Virus record (IMG/VR): IMGVR_UViG_3300035698_011431 | Span: 64,001-86,317 of that record | DNA: 22,317 nucleotides | DNA from: a virus | Direction: 5' to 3' (one strand) | Part shown: positions 6,831 to 14,594 of the stretch, in pieces | Numbering within the stretch: the first letter of the stretch is position 1 | Layout: each line of letters starts with the position of its first letter | Notes under the pieces: model-generated | The model's input: the letters and a program-made list of their open reading frames with translations, nothing else | The model's database searches: none | Told to the model about the DNA's origin: nothing | Translations under genes and position numbers: made by a program

Positions 6831-7853
6831 ATGAATATAAAGCAAACTAAGAAATATTTTAAAGAGTTAATAGGTTCAAATCAACATGAGTCAATAATGT
6901 TGTGGGGAGGACCAGGGATCGGGAAGAGCCAAGGGATTAAACAAGTGGCGAAAGAATTAAATGCTGATTTAATAGATTTAAGATTATCATTATTAAACCC
7001 TGTTGATTTAAGGGGATTGCCATTTATAGATAAAGCTAAACAAGAGGCTTCATGGCTTAAGCCTACATTTTTGCCAAAAACAGATAAGTTAACAATCTTA
7101 TTCTTAGATGAAATAAATTTAGCACCTTTATCTGTTCAGTCGGCAGCTTATCAATTGATATTAGACAGAAAGATAGGGGAATATGAGGTTCCTAATAATA
7201 CTTTTATTATAGCGGCAGGGAATAGGATGGAAGACAGAGCACATGTAACAGAATTCCCGGCACCTTTGGCTAATAGATTTATACACATAAATGTTGATCC
7301 TGATTATGATTCATGGAGAGATTGGGCAGTTAAGGAGGATGTTAATGAAAAGATTATATCTTTCTTATCAAATGATCCTGAATATTTATATAAGAAACCA
7401 AAGAAAGGAATCAAGGCATTTCCTACTCCGAGGAGTTGGGAGTTTGCTAGTAAAAATTTGAAAATAGATAAGACCATGAGAAAAGAAGTATTAGGTGGGA
7501 TTATTGGAGAGGAAGCAACAAATCAATTCTATTCTTGGGTACGGATATATAAGGATTTACCAGATATAGATAAAATTTTAGATGGGAGCATGATAGATAA
7601 AAGTGGATTCTTTAAGAAGGTAGATGTACCAAGCAGAAATGATATCTTATCAACTCTTGCAATATCATTAGGATTAAGGAGTAAGGTGAATAACTTTGAT
7701 AATGTAGTTAAGTATATAGATTATATGCCTAAAGAATATCAATTGCTTTATATTAATGTAGTTTTAAATGGACAACATGAAGATAAATTCAGATTAAGTG
7801 AAGCGTGGAAAGAATGGGATAAAAAAAATAAAGATTTATTAAATGACTTATAA
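6831..7853 (+). CDS. MoxR-type AAA+ ATPase
   Basis: A 340-residue protein. Walker A is GGPGIGKS (26-33), Walker B is ILFLDEIN (89-96), sensor 1 is AAGN (128-131) and the Arg finger lies in LANRF (145-150). The L-x-D-R-x-x-x-x-x-P-x-D-L-x-G-L-P stretch (48-64) is typical of MoxR/CobS-like AAA+ proteins, which remodel or insert metal into partner proteins together with a VWA-domain protein. Such a partner lies two genes downstream. The C-terminal 180 residues are helical and probably partner-specific. The leader is A/T-rich with no Shine-Dalgarno. It overlaps the next gene by 11 nt, so the three genes 6831-9488 probably form one translation-coupled module. Confidence 0.88.
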   Translation: MNIKQTKKYFKELIGSNQHESIMLWGGPGIGKSQGIKQVAKELNADLIDLRLSLLNPVDLRGLPFIDKAKQEASWLKPTFLPKTDKLTILFLDEINLAPLSVQSAAYQLILDRKIGEYEVPNNTFIIAAGNRMEDRAHVTEFPAPLANRFIHINVDPDYDSWRDWAVKEDVNEKIISFLSNDPEYLYKKPKKGIKAFPTPRSWEFASKNLKIDKTMRKEVLGGIIGEEATNQFYSWVRIYKDLPDIDKILDGSMIDKSGFFKKVDVPSRNDILSTLAISLGLRSKVNNFDNVVKYIDYMPKEYQLLYINVVLNGQHEDKFRLSEAWKEWDKKNKDLLNDL

Positions 7854-8364
7854 TATAATTGATAAAGATGATCAGGAATTAGATGTAATTGGAAAGAAAA
7901 GTAAAGAGCTTTTCATTCATTCCATGTTTCCTCCTTCGAAGATGTTACATATCAATACCCACAAAGAACAGGTAGAGGGAAAAGCTTTAAGGAAAGTATC
8001 AAGGGAATCAATATGGGCAAAGAATCTCCAAGGCGGACTATATTCTCATATGTTTTCAACGAGTTCTGTGGGTTTTCAAGACCATGAGGATCGCAAAGAG
8101 ACATGTATGTGTTGCGGGGAAGAAATAGATTATGGGAATGTATGTACAAAATGCCAATCATATTTAAGTAAGGCACAAATAGAACATTTAGATAATTATT
8201 GTGATAAATGTGATGAATATTTAGCTGAATGTGAACATCGCCCAGAGGATTTCTTTGTAGAGGCTTTTAAAGGGATAAATAAAGGGAATAGATGTGATAG
8301 TTGTGGGGTACACCCAAGTCAATGTGAATGCGAACATAATTTAGATGCTAATAAAATCAAATGA
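7843..8364 (+). CDS. Cys-rich, zinc-ribbon-like protein of the MoxR/VWA module
   Basis: A 173-residue protein. Residues 1-85 have no recognisable motif. The second half has repeated Cys pairs: CMCCGEEIDYGNVCTKC (about 88-104), YCDKCDEYLAECEH (about 119-132) and CDSCGVHPSQCECEH (about 151-165). These would form two or three zinc knuckles; the ECEH ending appears twice, which suggests internal duplication. It lies between the MoxR ATPase and the metallopeptidase-VWA gene and overlaps both (11 nt, and 4 nt as ATGA). It may bridge or specify the substrate of that module, which is inference. No named family recognised. Confidence 0.72.
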   Translation: MTYNIIDKDDQELDVIGKKSKELFIHSMFPPSKMLHINTHKEQVEGKALRKVSRESIWAKNLQGGLYSHMFSTSSVGFQDHEDRKETCMCCGEEIDYGNVCTKCQSYLSKAQIEHLDNYCDKCDEYLAECEHRPEDFFVEAFKGINKGNRCDSCGVHPSQCECEHNLDANKIK

Positions 8365-9488
8365 AAATAGATATAGCAAAATTTAAGATACTTAAGGAAA
8401 GACCTTTGTATGGAAAATTACTATATTATTTGAATTTTAAAAGAGAAGATAGCATTGAAACGCTAGGTGTAGATGGGGATGACAACCTTTATTATAACCA
8501 AGGATATTGGGATTCATTAAAGGGTGAAGAGCAGAAGTTTGTTTTATGTCATGAAGTTATGCATCTAGCGTTAAAACATTTATGGAGGGAGAAAGCAAAA
8601 GATCATGTGAAATGGAACATTGCCTGTGATTACGCTATTAATCAGTTAATAGATTATAGCCCTCCTAAGAATATATTATTAAGCGGGAAATATATAAATA
8701 AATGTGCTGAGGAAATATATAAATTATTGAAAGACAAGAAACAAAAAGGATTTGATAACCATAGTAAATGGGGAGATAAAAGTGAAAAGAAAAACAAGAT
8801 AAAGGGGAAGTCAAAGGGAGAAATAGAAACTACAAAAGAGAAGCAAGATAAGTGGGATGAAAGGACACAAACTGCTGTTAAATATTCAGAAGGGAAACAG
8901 AAAGGAACCGGATCAATATTAAAAGGATTGGGATTGGAATTCTTGGATGAATATAACAGTTATAAAGATATTCTATTGAGGTATGTAGATAATAAAGAAG
9001 ATGATTATGATTTTTATAAAGCAGACAGAAGATTTTTAGATCAAGAATATATTTTGCCATCATTCGCAGAGAAAGAAGTATTAAATTGGATTGCTATAAT
9101 AATTGATACAAGTGGATCGATAAGTCATGAAACATTATGGAAGTTTATAACCGATGTAAGGGGAATTATAAATGAATTTGATGAAGTAAAGGTAAAGTTA
9201 GCTTTTGCAGATGATCAGGTTTCTAAGTTTTATGATATAAATAAAATAGAAGATATCCCTCAATGTTATGGTGGGGGAGGGACTGATTTTAGACCAGCAA
9301 TAGCTAAAGTTAATAAGATGGATAATGCCCCTAAAGCATTGTTTTATTTTACAGATGGATATGGTGACTTTCCAAGGAAAGAGGATAGTAATGGGTATGA
9401 TACGTATTGGGTTATTACGGAATTAGAATCATTCTTAGGAGAAAAGATAACAGTCCCTTATGGAGAATTATTAAAATTTAAAGATTAA
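8361..9488 (+). CDS. Metallopeptidase-like plus VWA-domain protein (DUF2201-type)
   Basis: A 375-residue protein. The N-terminal domain has VLCHEVMHLALKH with HExxH at 64-68, then WNIACDYAIN at 85-94, whose D90 is the likely third metal ligand, as in the DUF2201 N-terminal metallopeptidase family. A Lys/Glu-rich linker spans about 120-185. The C-terminal VWA domain has the MIDAS motif DTSGS at 249-253, GGGTDF with the second MIDAS residue at 308-309, and FTDGYGDF at about 330-337. VWA proteins of this type work with MoxR AAA+ ATPases, and the MoxR gene is two genes upstream. No signal peptide or transmembrane helix is seen, so a cytoplasmic role is expected. It begins in an ATGA overlap. Confidence 0.86.
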   Translation: MKIDIAKFKILKERPLYGKLLYYLNFKREDSIETLGVDGDDNLYYNQGYWDSLKGEEQKFVLCHEVMHLALKHLWREKAKDHVKWNIACDYAINQLIDYSPPKNILLSGKYINKCAEEIYKLLKDKKQKGFDNHSKWGDKSEKKNKIKGKSKGEIETTKEKQDKWDERTQTAVKYSEGKQKGTGSILKGLGLEFLDEYNSYKDILLRYVDNKEDDYDFYKADRRFLDQEYILPSFAEKEVLNWIAIIIDTSGSISHETLWKFITDVRGIINEFDEVKVKLAFADDQVSKFYDINKIEDIPQCYGGGGTDFRPAIAKVNKMDNAPKALFYFTDGYGDFPRKEDSNGYDTYWVITELESFLGEKITVPYGELLKFKD

Positions 9489-9492
9489 GGGA

Positions 9493-9768
9493 ATGATTTA
9501 TTATTATGCAAAGACTAAATTGAATATGGGTATAATCAAAGAACCCGAAGACTTCGTAAAGGCATGGAAAAGTTTTAATGGATATCAAATCAGTGATGAA
9601 CTTCATGATAAGAGAAGACCAAACTGGAAGAATATGGATAGAATACAAAAAGCATTTGTAATGAAATGGGGTAGATGTTTTAGAGGGATAGTAAACCCAA
9701 CTTGTTGGAACAATTTAAATCCAGAAAATTATAAACAATTTGTAGATTTTGATATATATTACGAATGA
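9493..9768 (+). CDS. Hypothetical protein
   Basis: A 91-residue protein. It has a Trp-rich middle (KAWKSFNGY, RRPNWKNM, VMKWGRCFRG) and the sequence VNPTCWNNLNPENY near the end. No named domain recognised. The start is behind TAAGGGA, which could act as a weak ribosome-binding site. It overlaps the following glycosyltransferase by 4 nt (ATGA). Confidence 0.6.
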   Translation: MIYYYAKTKLNMGIIKEPEDFVKAWKSFNGYQISDELHDKRRPNWKNMDRIQKAFVMKWGRCFRGIVNPTCWNNLNPENYKQFVDFDIYYE

Positions 9769-10616
9769 ATACATCATTTAAAACAAGCATTATAACTACA
9801 GCTACTATAAATACACCATATAGAAACGACCCTTGGAAGGAAGCTATAAGATGTTATTTAGATTTTGCTGATGAGGTAATAGTAGTTTGTGGTCATCATA
9901 AAGATATACAAACAATTACAGAAGAGTTCGGAGATAACAAGAAATTAGTTTTAAATTATATGGATTGGCCATATAAATGGAACTGGATAGAATTGCCTAA
10001 GCATATGAATAGAGGGTTGGAGCTTGCTACTAAAGAGGTTATAATAAGGATGGACATTGATTATTTTATACATGAGAAAGACTTTAAGGAATTCAAGGAA
10101 CAATTAAAAGTGTTTTATGAGTCAGGGGATCTGATAGCAAAGACTTTAAAGGTGAATGTAATGAATAAGTATAATGGAATGATAAAGAGTAGAAATGCAA
10201 ATGTCATAAATGGTAGGAGGAAAGACGCAATAAGATTCGGAAAAGCAGAGAATAAGGAGACAGATTGGACAGTCCCGACAATAAATATCGGAAGTTGTAA
10301 GAAGCCGAAGTATATTGCATTTGAGGAGGCTGATAGTAAATTATTGAGAACATGGATATATAATTATGATTATTTCTTTTGTACTAAAAGAGATGTACAA
10401 AAAGAGTTCTGGAGGTTTGCACAAGCATATTCAGCTGCATTTATAAAATCATGGGGTGCAACTGAAGAAGAGGCATATGATAAATGGATAAGAATGCAAA
10501 CAGGACGTTTATTAAAGGCAGGGGAAGAAATAGATCATCCTAAATATATAAAGAAGCGGATAGATAAGATGCCGAGAGAAGAATGGGGGTATTGCAATTG
10601 GGATTTAATAAAATGA
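9765..10616 (+). CDS. GT-A fold glycosyltransferase-like protein
   Basis: A 283-residue protein. TSIITTATINTPYRNDPWKEAIRCYLDFADEVIVVCG (8-43) is the first strand, helix and second strand of a GT-A enzyme (strand, then an acidic and aromatic helix, then VIVV). EVIIRMDIDYFIHEKDF (91-107) carries the D-I-D metal motif (97-99). The C-terminal 120 residues are Trp- and Lys-rich and likely bind the acceptor. The family is not certain; it is distant from classical GT2 but keeps the donor-site layout. It lies downstream of the MoxR module and is ATGA-coupled at both ends. Confidence 0.7.
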   Translation: MNTSFKTSIITTATINTPYRNDPWKEAIRCYLDFADEVIVVCGHHKDIQTITEEFGDNKKLVLNYMDWPYKWNWIELPKHMNRGLELATKEVIIRMDIDYFIHEKDFKEFKEQLKVFYESGDLIAKTLKVNVMNKYNGMIKSRNANVINGRRKDAIRFGKAENKETDWTVPTINIGSCKKPKYIAFEEADSKLLRTWIYNYDYFFCTKRDVQKEFWRFAQAYSAAFIKSWGATEEEAYDKWIRMQTGRLLKAGEEIDHPKYIKKRIDKMPREEWGYCNWDLIK

Positions 10617-11047
10617 GGAAAGATAAGCAGATAATAAACAATAATATAGAGATGAGATTGGCTAGGGAAACTGGAGTGGATGAACGGGACAATTTATTGA
10701 AAAGGATGGGATGTTTCAAGAAAAGGATTAAAGATATACCTCCTTATATTGAAAATGACATAGAACAAGTAATTAATCCTTGGTTAGTATACAAGATGGA
10801 ATGTGAGATGGGGTTTCCAAGAGAGATATTCTTTGAACTATTTGCAGATCAAAACGACATAGAATGCGAAGAGTATTGGAGTGATTGGTGTGATATGTGG
10901 CTTGATGATTTTAAAAAGGCCAACCATAAACTACTATTTAATAGTAAGTGGATGATAAAAGGGATAATAGATAATGAATTAAAAGAATATGCTGTGAACA
11001 AGGGGATATATGAAGAAATATTAGAAACTAAAAAGAAATATCATTAA
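10613..11047 (+). CDS. Hypothetical protein
   Basis: A 144-residue protein; ATG 10613 overlaps the upstream TGA (ATGA), whereas an ATG at 10583 would add ten residues inside the glycosyltransferase gene. It is helical and acidic-aromatic in the middle (ECEEYWSDWCDMWLDDF). Four Cys are scattered rather than paired as in a zinc ribbon. No family recognised. It sits between two glycosyltransferase genes and could be an accessory subunit, which is only a guess from position. Confidence 0.62.
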   Translation: MRKDKQIINNNIEMRLARETGVDERDNLLKRMGCFKKRIKDIPPYIENDIEQVINPWLVYKMECEMGFPREIFFELFADQNDIECEEYWSDWCDMWLDDFKKANHKLLFNSKWMIKGIIDNELKEYAVNKGIYEEILETKKKYH

Positions 11048-11059
11048 TTATATGAATAA

Positions 11060-12067
11060 ATGAGAGTATTACAAGTCGTGGATTGCAAGTTTTGGGCCCT
11101 AGATAATTTAGTAAAATCAATAAACAAAAACTTAGAAGACAGGTTTGATATCTCGACAATATATATACATCCAAGAGAAGTTTCGGCAGGATTAGTTTCT
11201 ATTCATCAAGAGATAAGGAAAGGAATAGATGTGATTAATTTCCATTATTGGAGAACGGCTACCCAATTAATGGTATTAATTCCAGATTTAATGTTATATC
11301 CAAGGATATTAAGTCATTGGAATCATGAAAGTTTGGAAAAAGAAAGTTGGAAGAAATTTGGATATTTAACCCATCCAACTAAATACGGCAAAAACTTGCT
11401 AAGCAAAGATCATTCAAATGTAACAAGAATTCCAATGGGAATTGATTTGAGTCGATATAGTTATATCCCAGATGATCTTTATAGGAAGACAAGCAAGGAG
11501 ATAGCAATAGGATATATTGGACGAGTAGCAGATTGGAAGAACTTACATTTCATTTGTGAATGTTGTAAAGAATTAGGATATAAGGTAATAGCTTCAGGAT
11601 ATATTGATAAACCTGAATATTGGAAGAAAGAAGTGGAGCAATATGCAAATGATGGCACGCTAGAAATGAATGGAGGTATGGGTAGGGGCGAAATGATGGG
11701 AGCAATCTTTAAGGACAATCTATATAAGAGAATGACTGTATTAGCAATGGCTAGTGAAGGGGAATATGAAAGCGGTCCACTAGGTCCACAAGAGGCGATG
11801 GCAAGAGGTATTCCAGTATTAGCTACAGAAAAAGGCACATTAAAAGATAGGGGAGAAGATGGAAAGAATATAGTATTTTTTAAGGAAAATAATAAAAAAG
11901 ATTTTAAGGATAAATTGAAGGACTTAGTTGAAAATGAAGAGAAGAGGATGACTATAAGAAAACATGGATGGGAAACAGCAAAACAATTTCCAGAGAAACG
12001 AATGGCAATAGAGTTCGGGAAGTTGTATTATCAAGTCAACAGCGAATTCCAAAAACAAGGGGGGTGA
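11060..12067 (+). CDS. GT4-family glycosyltransferase
   Basis: A 335-residue, full-length GT-B enzyme. It begins with MRVLQVVDCKFWALDNLV (first Rossmann strand), has VINFHYWRTATQL (58-70) in the acceptor domain, the hinge signature IPMGIDLSRY (124-133), IGYIGRVADWKNLHFI (150-165) opening the donor-binding domain, and EYESGPLGPQEAMARGIPVLATEKG (235-259) as the E-x7-E loop and following strand. These are the GT4 landmarks. The residue before E-A-M-A is Gln, a common variant. The leader is TATGAATAAATG, A/T-rich with no Shine-Dalgarno. It would transfer a nucleotide-activated sugar with retention; the substrate is unknown. Confidence 0.88.
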   Translation: MRVLQVVDCKFWALDNLVKSINKNLEDRFDISTIYIHPREVSAGLVSIHQEIRKGIDVINFHYWRTATQLMVLIPDLMLYPRILSHWNHESLEKESWKKFGYLTHPTKYGKNLLSKDHSNVTRIPMGIDLSRYSYIPDDLYRKTSKEIAIGYIGRVADWKNLHFICECCKELGYKVIASGYIDKPEYWKKEVEQYANDGTLEMNGGMGRGEMMGAIFKDNLYKRMTVLAMASEGEYESGPLGPQEAMARGIPVLATEKGTLKDRGEDGKNIVFFKENNKKDFKDKLKDLVENEEKRMTIRKHGWETAKQFPEKRMAIEFGKLYYQVNSEFQKQGG

Positions 12068-12073
12068 TGCTAA
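12068..12073 (+). promoter_or_regulatory. Spacer after a strong Shine-Dalgarno-like sequence
   Basis: The bases just upstream (AAGGGGGGTGATGC, about 12057-12070) form a G-rich Shine-Dalgarno candidate 5-10 nt before the ATG at 12074. Other starts in the window lack this. The match overlaps the Gly-Gly-stop end of the upstream glycosyltransferase, so it might be coincidence. Confidence 0.45.
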
Positions 12074-12265
12074 ATGTTTATTGAAGCGTTTTTAATCGAC
12101 AAAACAGGACATATAATTAGTGCAAATGCAAAGGAAAATGATTTTATTGCAAATGCAGTGATTACATTTCTAAAGAGTGGACAAAGTCAATTAGTAAAAG
12201 AAAATATTGATGATGCCCTCAAAGATGTGAATCGTATCAAAATTAACATTGAAGTTGTAGTATAA
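12074..12265 (+). CDS. Hypothetical small protein with a canonical ribosome-binding site
   Basis: A 63-residue protein, not recognised. It reads as a strand (FIEAFLIDKTGHIISA), a helix (DFIANAVITFLKSG), and a C-terminal amphipathic strand (RIKINIEVVV), which suggests a compact alpha/beta domain. It is the only gene here with a clear Shine-Dalgarno: GGGGGGTGATGCTAA just before the ATG, overlapping the stop of the upstream gene. It is followed within ten bases by a 9-bp hairpin (12274-12298). The signal at the start and the hairpin at the end make it look like a separately controlled gene. Confidence 0.6.
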   Translation: MFIEAFLIDKTGHIISANAKENDFIANAVITFLKSGQSQLVKENIDDALKDVNRIKINIEVVV

Positions 12266-12273
12266 AGGCTTCC

Positions 12274-12298
12274 TCCCTCTGAGCCTTAATCAGAGGGA
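12274..12298 (+). terminator. Hairpin, possible intrinsic terminator or RNA-stability element
   Basis: Nine perfect base pairs (TCCCTCTGA against TCAGAGGGA) enclose the 7-base loop GCCTTAA. The stem starts 8 nt after the stop codon of the gene at 12074. The tail after it is AATTTCTATAAAG, with only a weak U-run, so termination would be partial at best. It may instead protect the 3' end of the message. An alternative pairing, AGGCT with AGCCT (12266-12286), could compete. Confidence 0.5.
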
Positions 12299-12342
12299 AA
12301 TTTCTATAAAGTAAGACTGGGTAGAATTAATAAAATAAGAAC

Positions 12343-12975
12343 ATGGAATTGATTAGTATTGTATTACCGACACACGAAAGACCAATAGAATTATCTAAAA
12401 TTCTACTTAGTATTGAAAAGAATAAGTATCCTGCGAAAGAAATAATAGTAATAGATACAGGGTTGCGAGATAAGGGATTAACAAGGAAGTTAATAGATAA
12501 GTTTAAGCCAAAATTCAAAACAAACATTCTATATCTAGATACTTGTCAGGAAGGATACGATTTAGCTATGGCAAGAAATATGGGAGTGGCTGAATCAATG
12601 GGAAGTATATTAATGTTTCTGGATGATAGATATGAATTAGATGAAGATGTTCTAGGGAAAATAGCTGAAGATGTAAATGAAAACACATGGCATTATGGAA
12701 AAAAAAGGATCAAAGGAAAGATAATTCATGAAAGACCATTTATAGAAAACTTTAGTTGGTTATATAAGAAAGAGTTTAGGAAGTTCGGTTGTTTTAATGA
12801 AAGAATTAATATGTATGGAGGGATGAGCCAAGATGTTAGGGAAAGGTGGCAGGCAATAGGGAATAAGTTCAAACAAGAAGATATATATGTTACTGAGATA
12901 GCGAGTTCGAAATCCAATCATGACAAGGAAGGAATATGGAAGATGAAGTATTTGCTTTATAGATTGAATAATTAA
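12343..12975 (+). CDS. Family 2 (GT-A) glycosyltransferase
   Basis: A 210-residue protein. ISIVLPTHERPIELSKILLSI (4-24) is the classical GT2 start (S-x-V-x-P-T-x-x-R). EIIVIDTGLRDK (33-44) is the second strand with the nucleotide-binding Asp, and AMARNMGVAESMGSILMFLDDRYELDED (75-102) leads to the D-D metal motif (94-95) after the usual R-N-x-G helix. GGMSQDVRERWQ (about 159-170) may correspond to the catalytic-base E/D-D region. It is short relative to most GT2 enzymes and has no transmembrane helices, so it is probably cytosolic. The leader is TAATAAAATAAGAAC, with no Shine-Dalgarno. Confidence 0.88.
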   Translation: MELISIVLPTHERPIELSKILLSIEKNKYPAKEIIVIDTGLRDKGLTRKLIDKFKPKFKTNILYLDTCQEGYDLAMARNMGVAESMGSILMFLDDRYELDEDVLGKIAEDVNENTWHYGKKRIKGKIIHERPFIENFSWLYKKEFRKFGCFNERINMYGGMSQDVRERWQAIGNKFKQEDIYVTEIASSKSNHDKEGIWKMKYLLYRLNN

Positions 12976-12978
12976 ATA

Positions 12979-13290
12979 ATGAAAACAGAAATAACCAAAG
13001 AAGAAATACAAAAGATAAAAGAAAAGTATTTATTATTGACTTATGATCTTTGGTTTTTTAGATATAAGAAGCCAGGTAAACAATGGTATGAGTTAACAGA
13101 TTATCTTAGGGATAATATGATAAAAGAAGGATTGATAGTTGAGTATGATGACAAAGAGAAAACGGTATATGTATTTGATAGTGCCAATGGAAAATTCCCT
13201 ATGAATATATCTTATAGAATAAAAGAGGGGAGATTAGTAAAAGAATTTAAAAAAGTTAGTGAAGATAAATGGGAACCTATTTATTATTAA
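12979..13290 (+). CDS. Hypothetical protein
   Basis: A 103-residue protein, not recognised. It has a helical, charged N-terminus, an aromatic segment (YDLWFFRYKKPGKQWYELTDYL), then a strand-rich C-terminus with VYVFDSANGKF and NISYRIKEGRLVKEF. No Cys pairs or membrane helices. It begins 3 nt after the stop of the GT2 gene with AAATAATG. The 102-base gap after it contains the nested inverted repeats described separately. Confidence 0.6.
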   Translation: MKTEITKEEIQKIKEKYLLLTYDLWFFRYKKPGKQWYELTDYLRDNMIKEGLIVEYDDKEKTVYVFDSANGKFPMNISYRIKEGRLVKEFKKVSEDKWEPIYY

Positions 13291-13303
13291 TTTAATAAGC
13301 AAA

Positions 13304-13374
13304 AAGTGTACAATCACTAGGTTCTAATAATTAAGGCAGCGTACACTTCCTTAATCAATTAGAATCTACTGATT
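13304..13374 (+). repeat. Nested inverted repeats with competing folds (possible RNA switch or DNA recognition site)
   Basis: An 8-base arm (13304-13311, AAGTGTAC) is complementary to 13341-13348 (GTACACTT). Between them starts a longer palindrome: 13312-13336 pairs with 13349-13374 through about 23 pairs (7 bp, a small internal loop, 11 bp with one G-T, one mismatch, 5 bp), with the GTACACTT arm in its 12-base loop. The full versions of both stems cannot coexist because no linker separates the first arm from the base of the long stem. They could alternate, or the inner 7 bp (13330-13336 with 13349-13355) could form an H-type pseudoknot with the 8-bp stem. No T-run follows, so it is not a simple terminator. 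Confidence 0.6.
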
Positions 13375-13392
13375 AAAATTAAATGCTTATGA

Positions 13393-14586
13393 ATGAAGGA
13401 AGACTTATTTGATAAAGAAGGAAAGTTACAAAGAAAAATAAAAATTTTAGATATCACTTGGCATGTGATGCATCAAACTCACATGATAAGTGCTTTAAAA
13501 AATGATTGTGAGTTTTATTACTTATTAACCTCATGGAGGTCATGGCACGACAAGAGATTTTCAAGTGTTAGGGAAGTTCCTGAGGAGATTAATTGGATAT
13601 CAAGATACGAACCTGGGAAATATGATGTAGCTATATTGCATGTAGATCAAGCATCAATTGATCAAAAGACTGGTAAATATAAAATGCTACATGAGATAGA
13701 TGAACAAATACAAGATATTCCAAAAATAATATTAAATCATGGCAGTCCTGTAGACCCTGAATCGGGGATGCTTAAACAACCGGGAGATACGAATGAACAG
13801 GCACAAGAAAAATGTATCAAAATGATGAAGAAATTGTTACATGGTATGCCAATGGTAGTAAATTCTTATACGGCTGCATCTGACAAGGAATGGGGATGGG
13901 GAACACCGATAATTCATGGGATGCCTCATTTTACAGAAAAGGAAGGGAAAGAAATAAAACAATCATATAAAGAAAAGCTAGAAAAAGATAAATTTTATAC
14001 TATAGAAGAAGCATATATTGAATATGAAAAGAAAATAGGAAAACAAGGTTGGTGGGATCTCTTGAAAGAACCAAGATTATTCTCTGCATTAAGTCCTGGC
14101 GGATGGGCTACTTATTATAATCGAGATGTAATGTTAGCCCTTGTAGGGATCTTAAAAGATGATTACGGGTATCCTTTTTATTGGTGTAAAACATGTTTTC
14201 ATAGGACGAGGACAATGTTTCATCCATCAAATTTTAATGATTATAGAAGCTACTTAGGAAGGTCTTTGATATATTTTGATCCATCAATAAGGACTCCAAT
14301 GAATAGAGCTAGGAGTGAAGCTTTTTTTTCAGGGTGTTGTGTTGTACAAGTAGAAGGAGCGCATGATCTAGAGCGTTGGGCAAAGAATGGTGAGAATATA
14401 ATAATAGTTCCAAATAATCCAAAAGAAATAGCAAAAACATTAGTAGACTTAGTTGAAAATAGATATGAGGAAGCTATGGAAATAGGACAAAGGGGAAAGG
14501 AAATGGCAATGAAAGAATTCAATCCGACTAGATATCGACAAAATTGGATGGATGTTTTTGAAAAAGTATTAAAACCAATTAAATAA
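13393..14586 (+). CDS. GT-B fold glycosyltransferase (GT4-like, C-terminal domain clear)
   Basis: A 397-residue protein. The N-terminal half opens with KIKILDITWHVMHQTHMISAL (first strand and helix) and contains IILNHGSPVDP and HGMPMVVNSYTAA, the acceptor-side features. The donor domain reads RSLIYFDPSIRTPMNRARSEAFFSGCCVVQ (about 289-318), where the conserved E-A sits in R-S-E-A-F-F-S-G-C. GENIIIVPNNPKEIAKTL follows, then a helical tail that is usual for GT4 enzymes. The insertion with YPFYWCKTCFHRTRTMF (about 258-274) is unusual. The start lies after the nested-repeat region and has no Shine-Dalgarno; out-of-frame ATGs at 13383 and 13389 are close by. Confidence 0.8.
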   Translation: MKEDLFDKEGKLQRKIKILDITWHVMHQTHMISALKNDCEFYYLLTSWRSWHDKRFSSVREVPEEINWISRYEPGKYDVAILHVDQASIDQKTGKYKMLHEIDEQIQDIPKIILNHGSPVDPESGMLKQPGDTNEQAQEKCIKMMKKLLHGMPMVVNSYTAASDKEWGWGTPIIHGMPHFTEKEGKEIKQSYKEKLEKDKFYTIEEAYIEYEKKIGKQGWWDLLKEPRLFSALSPGGWATYYNRDVMLALVGILKDDYGYPFYWCKTCFHRTRTMFHPSNFNDYRSYLGRSLIYFDPSIRTPMNRARSEAFFSGCCVVQVEGAHDLERWAKNGENIIIVPNNPKEIAKTLVDLVENRYEEAMEIGQRGKEMAMKEFNPTRYRQNWMDVFEKVLKPIK

Positions 14587-14594
14587 TAAAAACT

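Noticed and set aside
633-10616. Genome-wide reassignment of TGA to Trp
   Set aside because: TGA ends many genes here, mostly in ATGA overlaps with a well-supported downstream start, and long genes contain no in-frame TGA. Only the case at 22190 remains open.
13312-13374. A tRNA gene in the gap before 13393, because GGTTCTAAT resembles a T-arm
   Set aside because: No acceptor, D-arm or anticodon arm can be placed on either strand; the palindrome explains the pairing.
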